64,000 bases of DNA from Bathymodiolus brooksi (Eukaryota; Mollusca; Bivalvia; Mytilida; Modiolidae): positions 91,262,031 to 91,326,030 of the forward strand of contig OY804584.1 of NCBI GenBank assembly GCA_963680875.1. The letters are read 5' to 3'. Shown here piece by piece: positions 58,901-64,000 of the stretch (position 1 is the first letter of the stretch; the number at the start of each line of letters is the position of its first letter). The notes below the pieces were generated by a model that worked only from the letters and a program-made list of their open reading frames with translations, was not told where the DNA came from and searched no databases. A program made the translations under genes and the position numbers.

Positions 58901-61900
58901 GGAATCTACAGATACATGTACACTACAGGAATCTACAGATACATGTACACTACAGGAATCTACAGATACATGTGCACTACAGGAATCTACAGATACATGT
59001 ACACTACAGGAATCAACGGATACATGTACACTACAGAAATCTACAGATACATGTACACTACAGGAATCTACAGATACATGTACATTACAGGAATCAACGG
59101 ATACATGTACACTACAGGAATCTACAGATACACGTACATTACAGGAATCTACAGATACATGTACATTACAGGAATCAACGGATACATGTACACTACAGGA
59201 ATCAACGGATACATGTACACTACAGGAATCTACATATACATGTACACTACAGGAATCTACAGATACATGTACACTACAGGAATCTACAGATACATGTACA
59301 CTACAGGAATCTACAGATACATGTACACTACAGGAATCTACAGATACATGTACACTACAGGAATCTACAGATACATGTACACTACAGGAATCTACAGATA
59401 CATGTACACTACAGGAACCTACAGATACACGTACACTACAGGAATCTACAGATACATGTACACTACAGGAATCTACATATACATGTACACTACAGGAATC
59501 TACAGATACATGTACACTACAGGAATCTACAGATACACGTACACTACAGGAATCTACATATACATGTACACTACAGGAATCTACAGATACATGTACACTA
59601 CAGGAATCTACAGATACATGTACACTACAGGAATCTACAGATACATGTACACTACAGGAATCTACAGATACATGTACACTACAGGAACCTACAGATACAC
59701 GTACACTACAGGAATCTACAGATACATGTACACTACAGGAATCTACATATACATGTACACTACAGGAATCTACAGATACATGTACACTACAGGAATCTAC
59801 AGATACACGTACACTACAGGAATCTACATATACATGTACACTACAGGAATCTACAGATACATGTACACTACAGGAATCTACAGATACATGTACATTACAG
59901 GAATCTACAGATACATGTACACTACAGGAATCTACAGATACATGTACACTACAGGAATCTACAGATACACGTACATTACAGGAATCTACAGATACATGTA
60001 CACTACAGGAATCTACAGATACACGTACACTACAGGAATCTACATATACATGTACACTACAGGAATCTACAGATACATGTACACTACAGGAATCTACAGA
60101 TACATGTACACTACAGGAATCTACAGATACACGTACATTACAGGAATCTACAGATACACGTACATTACAGGAATCTACAGATACATGTACATTACAGGAA
60201 TCTACAGATACATGTACACTACAGGAATCTACAGATACATGTACACTACAGGAATCTACAGATACACGTACATTACAGGAATCTACAGATACATGTACAC
60301 TACAGGAATCAATGGATACATGTACACTACAGGAATCTACAGATACACGTACATTACAGGAATCTACAGATACATGTACACTACAGGAATCTACAGATAC
60401 ATGTACACCACAGGAACCTACAGATACATGTACACTACAGGAACCTACAGATACATGTACACTACAGGAATCTACAGATACATGTACACTACAGGAATCT
60501 ACAGATACATGTACACTACAGGAACCTACAGATGCATGTACACTACAGGAACCTACAGATACATGTACACTACAGGAATCTACAGATACACGTACATTAC
60601 AGGAATCTACAGATACATGTACACTACAGGAATCTACAGATACATGTACACTACAGGAATCAACGGATACATGTACACTACAGAAATCTACAGATACATG
60701 TACACTACAGGAACCTACAGATACATGTACACTACAGGAATCTACAGATACATGTACACTACAGGAATCTACAGATACATGTACACTACAGGAATCTACA
60801 GATACATGTACACTACAGGAATCTACAGATACATGTGCACTACAGGAATCTACAGATACATGTACACTACAGGAATCTACAGATACACGTACATTACAGG
60901 AATCATCGGATACATGTACACTACAGGAATCTACAGATACATGTACATTACAGGAATCAACGGATACATGTACACTACAGGAATCTACAGATACACGTAC
61001 ACTACAGGAATCTACAGATACACGTACATTACAGGAATCTACAGATACATGTACACTACAGGAATCTACAGATACATGTACACTACAGGAATCAACGGAT
61101 ACATGTACACTACAGGAATCTACAGATACATGTACACTACAGGAATCTACAGATACATGTACACTACAGGAATCTACAGATACATGTACACTACAGGAAT
61201 CTACAGATACATGTACACTACAGGAATCTACAGATACATGTACACTACAGGAATCTACAGATACATGTACACTACAGGAACCTACAGATACACGTACACT
61301 ACAGGAATCTACAGATACATGTACACTACAGGAATCTACATATACATGTACACTACAGGAATCTACAGATACATGTACACTACAGGAATCTACAGATACA
61401 TGTACACTACAGGAATCTACAGATACATGTACACTACAGGAATCTACAGATACATGTACACTACAGGAATCTACAGATACATGTACACTACAGGAATCTA
61501 CAGATACATGTACATTACAGGAATCTACAGATACATGTACAGCAGCAAAAGATGGATGTACACTAGAGGAATGTATTGTTATAAGCAGTGATGAAAATGA
61601 TGACACTGAGTTTCTAGTATCACATTGTGAAGATTCCGCCTCTCCATTACCTGACATTGATGTAAGTATCACTCTAAACTTCTTAAATACATTACTTTGA
61701 CATTTAAATTGTTGCTTCAATCCAGATTAAATTATTATTAGAGGTTTATAATGTATAGACATTTGACATAATGTCTCTTAATTGCTGCAAGATTTTTTTC
61801 AAGGAATAAATCGACAATGCTCCTAATAAAATGTATCCTTTTTTTAATAATAAAATTTAATAAAGGTAATATAAGTTTTTAAGCATGTACAATCATTACC

Positions 61901-63499
61901 GGTAATTTCAATGGTCAATAAAGGGCTACAACAAGCATAACATGATAACACCCATGCAAGTCGTCTAAGGGAAATTTGAACAAGTGTATATCAAAAGCAA
62001 GAGTGTCCACAATATTTTACTTGACAATGACAATTGAAAGACTTAGGTAGGGAATGTTTTAAGAAATATGATTTAAGATAATTATAAAATCAATTAAAAA
62101 AAAATAGCATCAAAATTTAATGTAAAAAAAAATAAAATTTGTATATACATTTGTATTTCCAAATACATTTTGTTGTATATACAATTTTACAATTGGGGGC
62201 CTTTTTCAAAATAAAATACTTTTATTTTTAATGACCCATCAGTAAGTTTTAATGATAGTGATATCAACGTGAACTAAAGTCACATGGAAACTATTGTGTC
62301 TGCAGATCCATGACAAGGCATCAGTGATATCAACGTGAACTAAAGTCACATGGAAACTATTGTGTCTGCAGATCCATGACAAGGCATCAGTGATATCAAC
62401 GTGAACTAAAGTCACATGGAAACTATTGTGTCTGCAGATCCATGACAAGGCATCAGTGATATCAACGTGAACTAAAGTCACATGGAAACTATTGTGTCTG
62501 CAGATCAATGACAAGGCATCAGTGATATCAACGTGAACTAAAGTCACATGGAAACTATTGTGTCTGCAGATCCATGACAAGGCATCAGTGATATCAACGT
62601 GAACTAAAGTCACATGGAAACTATTGTGTCTGCAGATCCATGACAAGGCATCAGTGATATCAACGTGAACTAAAGTCACATGGAAACTATTGTGTCTGCA
62701 GATCCATGACAAGGCATCAGTGATTGTTGCTTAATGCCAACTCAGCAATTTTTCAGCTATATCATGATGAGAACAATTTTTTTTCCATGAGATGATGATG
62801 AGGTCAGTCAGCTATGTACTAGACTAATATGCTGAGTTGGATTTTTATAATGCTAGCTCACTGAAACAACAGTCTGCGAATAGACTTGTCATTCCACTTG
62901 GACACGCTATCCTGATTCCAAGCCAATAAGTTTATGCTCTTTCTCCTTAATGCTGCGTACTTAGCAACAAATACCAATTTTATAGTTTTTGGTTTGAACC
63001 AATCAGGGCTCAAACTCACGATTTACCACACTCAAGGCGAGCATGCTAACCATTTTTGCTGTCATAAAAATGAGAAAACAAATGAGACTGATTAAACATT
63101 AAACTAATGAATAATATAATTTTATTTTAGTTTGTTCAGAATACCACAGATTATGAAGATAATATTGCAGTAATAGCCCCTGAACTCTCAGAAATGATAA
63201 AAGAAATAGAGAAAAAAGTTGGAGCATTTAAGGTATTACAATTAGATCAGCAACAAAAAATATGTTTTTCAGATCTGTGAACAGACCCAATTTTTTGAAT
63301 GTCATGATTATAGATAAGTGCAAATCAGTTGTATTTTATTGAATTTGAAAATTTTAAAAAATCATCTAAAATTATTTTATGAGCACGTACATTAGCAATT
63401 TCCATCAATATATATTAAATTTGTTTTTATGTTTTACAAATATTTAATCTCCATTTTATTTTCAATTTTTGTTTTTCACAGCTAAAAAAAGAACAATAA
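46842..63499 (+). CDS. Integrase-derived host gene with giant nonapeptide repeat (10 exons)
   Basis: Exons: 46842-46986, 49857-50032, 50937-51008, 52189-52422, 53797-53903, 55799-55976, 56433-56800, 57600-61661, 63131-63232, 63482-63499. All introns are GT...AG and the phases fit at eight of nine junctions. Domains: N-terminal region with FQDLYEYL and RKASKYSI (1-48), HHCC zinc site H74, H81, C111, C114, rve core with D142, D201 and E237 (35 residues between the last two), GPY motif at 386-388, then about 145 nonapeptides and a C-terminal tail. Total about 1,800 residues, of which about 430 are integrase; typical GIN/Ginger proteins are 400-600 residues (family knowledge). The gene could be an exapted host gene or an intron-bearing Ginger transposon; no terminal inverted repeats bracketing it were found. 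The enzyme would cut and join DNA ends in the nucleus if active. Exon 7/8 junction: see its own entries. Confidence 0.78.
46987..49856 (+). other. Intron 1 (2.87 kb)
   Basis: Donor GTAAGT, acceptor after TTACTTTTAG. It contains SINE D (47918-48288), an A-rich and (TTCTTA)n zone near 48735, and a 49-kb region of simple AT-rich DNA without exon-like frames. Open frames at 47726, 47834 and 49167 are repeat-derived or chance. Confidence 0.7.
47918..48288 (+). mobile_element. SINE family D copy with 17-bp target duplication
   Basis: The element runs from CCCGCGGGAACCCCGGGG to GGACGTTAAACACCAATC and an (AATC)n tail. It is flanked by the perfect direct repeat CTTTCCATGAACTTAAC at 47901-47917 and 48289-48305. 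That duplication length and the simple 3' tail show insertion by LINE-type target-primed reverse transcription. It contains the core CTATATTCAGGACGAG in complement and no obvious tRNA-like head. Confidence 0.85.
49857..50032 (+). CDS. Exon 2: histidine half of the zinc site
   Basis: Acceptor TTACTTTTAG. The exon begins with AC, completing a codon from exon 1. Residues 49-107 include VLLYNEREVLVG, then H74 and H81 in EFHDSAMGGHSGINKT, and RYYWPSITADIKSW, a hallmark of the H2C2 domain. It ends TGG|GTAAAT in phase 0. Confidence 0.88.
50251..50378. mobile_element. Foldback element in intron 2
   Basis: GCACTACACACTATATCAAT and AAGCCAATGGTAAGA on the left are mirrored by TCTTACCATTGGCTT and ATTGATATAGTGGGTAGTGG on the right, with a loop of about 30 bp. 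A transcript of the intron would form a hairpin of about 128 bases. Confidence 0.75.
50421..50695 (-). mobile_element. SINE family C copy, full length
   Basis: The tail GATTTGATTTATTGTGTTTA, core, CACCGACCATGGGCAAGC, GTAATTTACAAAGC and the complete tRNA-like head complement (GGCTTGTATGAGTTGTTAGG, then CTCATTGAGCCACACGGGCC). This copy shows the full head in reverse, with A and B box equivalents. Confidence 0.8.
50937..51008 (+). CDS. Exon 3: cysteine half of the zinc site
   Basis: A 24-codon exon between TTTCAG and GTAAAT, phase 0 on both sides. It begins IKQCDKCQRNNP with C111 and C114 completing the HHCC site, and ends RELHPIK, the linker before the catalytic core in Gypsy-type integrases. 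Too short to find without its neighbours. Confidence 0.85.
51377..51539. mobile_element. Long perfect foldback in intron 3
   Basis: Sixty-four bases from 51377 are repeated as their exact reverse complement ending at 51539. Beyond a six-base bulge the pairing continues as TTTATCCC / GGGATAAA around a 13-base loop. Arms without a single mismatch point to a recent insertion or maintained pairing. Confidence 0.88.
52058..52128 (+). repeat. Short dispersed repeat, copy 3 of 3
   Basis: CTAACCTTATAATTCTAGCT, TTGAGGTTCCCAAATTAAAT and ATGATCATTTTTGCAT match the units at 30525 and 31668. Located 60 bp before exon 4. Confidence 0.6.
52189..52422 (+). CDS. Exon 4: rve core with two catalytic Asp
   Basis: Seventy-eight codons, phase 0 at both ends. 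MIGIDLMGP holds D142, FTATDFFTKWVEAFPL the second strand, and SVLHDNGREF holds D201. These blocks are the classic integrase core pattern of the Gypsy/Ginger class. The exon ends in Lys immediately before GTAAAT. Confidence 0.92.
52423..53796 (+). other. Intron 4 (1.37 kb)
   Basis: Donor GTAAAT, acceptor TGTTATAG. It contains a TIR element (52860-53328) and otherwise AT-rich DNA. It separates the second Asp from the Glu of the catalytic triad. Confidence 0.75.
52860..53328. mobile_element. Tc1/mariner-like MITE, 23-bp perfect TIRs
   Basis: The first 23 bases (starting CCGTATTTAGGGTTGC) are exactly inverted at 53306-53328, and TA lies immediately outside on both sides. ATAATGCGCA motifs mirror further in. 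Size 469 bp, no transposase. The TA target and TIR start fit a non-autonomous mariner-type element. Confidence 0.85.
53797..53903 (+). CDS. Exon 5: catalytic Glu block
   Basis: Acceptor TTATAG, donor AG|GTAACT (phase 2). The segment reads NEDLCRLWGV, AYSPQTNGLDERTNQTLK; E237 in GLDERTN lies exactly 35 residues after D201. The residue before the Glu is Asp where Val is usual. The spacing is only correct if introns 4 and 5 are spliced as given, which strongly supports both borders. Confidence 0.88.
54013..54182 (+). mobile_element. SINE family A copy, opposite orientation
   Basis: CAGTGAGCTAGCACTATAAA, CCAACTAAGCGTGTTGGTCT, CTCATCATCATCTCATTGAA, the core complement and the tail TTAATCACTCACTCGCTC. 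The only family A copy in the window in this direction; the tRNA-like head is missing. Confidence 0.7.
55520..55702. mobile_element. TA-flanked MITE, TACAGTCAAACCTG family, copy 4
   Basis: TACAGTCAAACCTATG on the left, GCAGGTTTAACTGTA on the right, with inverted interior order relative to copies 2 and 3 (GTGACCTTCCAAGGGAAC comes first). Located in intron 5, 96 bp before exon 6. Confidence 0.7.
55799..55976 (+). CDS. Exon 6: end of the integrase core
   Basis: Begins with A, completing Arg245, and ends CCA|GTAAGT in phase 0. Contains TIQKMVND, DWDQFIDSTLFSIRM and SPFYLMYRREAKVP, the equivalent of the W...L....FAYN ... TPFYLxYGREP block that follows the Glu in Gypsy-type integrases. Confidence 0.88.
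55977..56432 (+). other. Intron 6 (0.46 kb)
   Basis: Donor GTAAGT, acceptor TTTTTTTCCAG with a good pyrimidine tract. No mobile element recognised. Confidence 0.75.
56433..56800 (+). CDS. Exon 7: coiled region and GPY domain
   Basis: Residues 305-426. First a charged helix-forming stretch (NLKEKELKSL ... EQEKQKAQFAKRK), then IGVGLQVLKYN, a basic KRTRKGDRLQPEY, SGPYTI (GPY at 386-388), GKVTLRNK, and KRKSSIKDLKIYH. The RKGxxLxPxxxGPYTI order and the LKIYH end match the C-terminal module of Ginger/GIN integrases (family knowledge), which in retroelement integrases aids oligomerisation or target choice. The end is ATG|GTATGT at 56800 (phase 2). A weaker donor TAT|GTACTA at 56804 would give phase 0. 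Confidence 0.85.
56801..57599 (+). other. Intron 7 (0.80 kb)
   Basis: Holds a SINE A copy (56962-57191) and AT-rich DNA. The pyrimidine-containing acceptor region ends TATATTGGTAG at 57599; a second AG, ACAATATAG, ends at 57615. Confidence 0.6.
56962..57191 (-). mobile_element. SINE family A copy with clear tRNA-like head
   Basis: On the minus strand the right part reads CCGCATCGGTAGTGTAATGG then TTAGCATGCG, a B-box-like GGGTTCAATCCC, and then the family A body. A box TAGTGTAATGGTTAG and B box resemble tRNA-Glu/Asp type promoters. This copy identifies the family as tRNA-derived. Confidence 0.82.
57600..61661 (+). CDS. Exon 8: coding minisatellite, about 145 nonapeptides, acidic tail
   Basis: A 27-bp unit (CAG GAA TCT ACA GAT ACA TGT ACA CTA) is repeated about 145 times, reading Gln-Glu-Ser-Thr-Asp-Thr-Cys-Thr-Leu. 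Variants swap Cys for Arg (CGT), Ser for Pro, Asp for Tyr, and are spread over the whole array. Because the period is 9 codons without stops, three forward frames and one reverse frame stay open for about 1,300 codons; only the one that flows into KDGCTLEECIVISSDENDD and a GTAAGT donor at 61662 is supported. Near 57830 ten bases are missing from one unit, so the nonapeptide frame before that point is offset. The Ser/Thr/Asp/Glu-rich repeat with one Cys each is likely extended or disulfide-linked. The function is unknown. Confidence 0.78.
62260..62721. repeat. Seven tandem copies of a 66-bp unit
   Basis: GATATCAACGTGAACTAAAG recurs every 66 bp from 62260, seven times, with one C/A change in GATCCATGAC in the fourth copy. 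As 66 is 22 codons, a minus-strand frame stays open, but it is an artefact. The last unit ends CATCAGTGATTGTTGC, running directly into the SINE A tail. Confidence 0.9.
62719..63054 (-). mobile_element. SINE family A copy, nearly complete
   Basis: In reverse: CAGTGATTGTTGCTTAATGC, core TCAGCTATATCATGATGAGA, GAGTTGGATTTTTATAATGC, TAGCTCACTGAAACAACAGT, GGACACGCTATCCTGATTCC, then the head complement CAGGGCTCAAACTCACGATT and GAGCATGCTAACCAT, where it is cut. Confidence 0.82.
63131..63232 (+). CDS. Exon 9: charged C-terminal segment
   Basis: Thirty-four codons, phase 0 at both ends, between TTTTAG and G|GTATTA. It reads acidic and then helical: TTDYEDNIAV, PELSEMIKEIEKKVGAFK. The heptad-like spacing of Leu, Met, Ile, Ile and Val could form a short coiled coil. 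Confidence 0.65.
63482..63499 (+). CDS. Exon 10: last five codons and stop
   Basis: Acceptor TTTTTCACAG, then Leu-Lys-Lys-Glu-Gln and TAA at 63497-63499. The T-rich tract before it is strong. Assignment rests on acceptor quality, phase and the overlapping poly(A) signal, so it is less certain than exons 2-6. Confidence 0.5.
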   Translation, partial: LKKEQ

Positions 63500-63500
63500 A
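63495..63500 (+). terminator. Poly(A) signal overlapping the stop codon
   Basis: AATAAA occupies 63495-63500 and shares three bases with the TAA stop. A T/GT-rich stretch, GTTTGTTTTATCTC, follows directly, as expected downstream of a cleavage signal. The 3' untranslated region would be only about 15-30 bases. Confidence 0.45.
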
Positions 63501-64000
63501 GTTTGTTTTATCTCATTATTTTGATTCCAATGACATATTGTACTTGTAAAATTACTTCAACATGTTCGATCTTTCATTACCCTTATCTCGGAGTGTGAAA
63601 CCACTCGTAATTGGGTCACAAGATTAATCCTGACCCCAGGGCAAATGTACAGTTAACTTAATTGAATTGTTTAAAGAAAGGTGATCAAATATGTTATTCG
63701 ATGGGTGTTTTAACAGAGAAATGTTTATACAACACTTAGAATTTTGTCACCGTTAAGTTTGGAAGTAAATTCTATTTACCGAAGTTGTTAAAAATCTTTT
63801 CACAAATAAACATTTCTGTCGTTTTAACACATGCAATCAAAATCAAATCATTCACAAACATGTTCATGTAGATTATAACCCATTGAAAAGTATGCTCGTA
63901 CTTATTTCGTCATTAAAATTGTCAACTGTCCCATATGCAGCTGGTCCAGAAAGTCGAGGTCACTGGAGGACAGCATGGCTATATATTGATGTCAAACTGC
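63501..64000. other. Downstream AT-rich stretch
   Basis: No gene or repeat recognised up to the end of the window. Confidence 0.4.

Larger units (their letters stand above)
61662..63130 (+). other. Intron 8 (1.47 kb)
   Basis: Donor GTAAGT, acceptor TTTATTTTAG. Contains the 66-bp tandem array and a SINE A copy joined end to end. Confidence 0.75.

Noticed and set aside
57575..61720. Three other very long open frames (two forward, one reverse) over the 27-bp array
   Set aside because: They exist because the unit is nine codons long without stops. Only one forward frame continues into the unique acidic tail and a GTAAGT donor that fits the next exon.
62239..62712. 157-codon minus-strand frame
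   Set aside because: A product of the 66-bp (22-codon) tandem repeat in intron 8; no start context or partner exon.

Overview
The window is eukaryotic, AT-rich nuclear DNA from an invertebrate, most likely a mollusc and probably a bivalve. The basis is the dense interspersion of tRNA-headed SINEs with one shared 3' core, the many foldback and TIR elements, intron-split exons with GT...AG borders, and the absence of any bacterial operon layout. No species can be assigned from sequence alone.

Layout: 1-33 kb is gene-poor. It holds SINEs, TA-flanked MITEs, hAT-like elements and tandem duplications. The only gene candidate there is one GC-richer, Pro/Val-rich exon on the minus strand (12.45-12.93 kb). 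At 33.4-34.0 kb a 194-codon reading frame with two CxxC pairs lies 100 bp downstream of a TATA box. From 36.8 to 43.05 kb there is a non-coding minisatellite of 40/61-bp units with 2,670-bp higher-order periodicity. At 45.6-46.1 kb lies a broken Ginger-type integrase on the minus strand.

The main gene fills 46.84-63.50 kb on the plus strand. Ten exons can be connected, with a TATA/GC-box promoter in front and a poly(A) signal at the end. Exons 1-7 encode an integrase of the Gypsy/Ginger/GIN class: HHCC zinc site, a DD35E core with all three acidic residues present although split by introns, and a GPY motif. Exon 8 (about 4.06 kb) is a coding minisatellite: about 145 copies of a 27-bp unit read as the nonapeptide QESTDTCTL, ending in an acidic tail with a SUMO-interaction-like motif. 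Exons 9 and 10 add a short charged C-terminus. Eight junctions agree in phase. Only the exon 7/8 junction is ambiguous: an in-frame TAG and a 10-bp loss near the 5' end of the array suggest either a damaged allele or use of a weaker donor.

Together the integrase core, the intron-exon structure, the different mobile elements inside its introns and the very large repeat domain suggest a host gene derived from an integrase-type transposase and extended by repeat expansion. This is inference from sequence; no database search or expression evidence was available.
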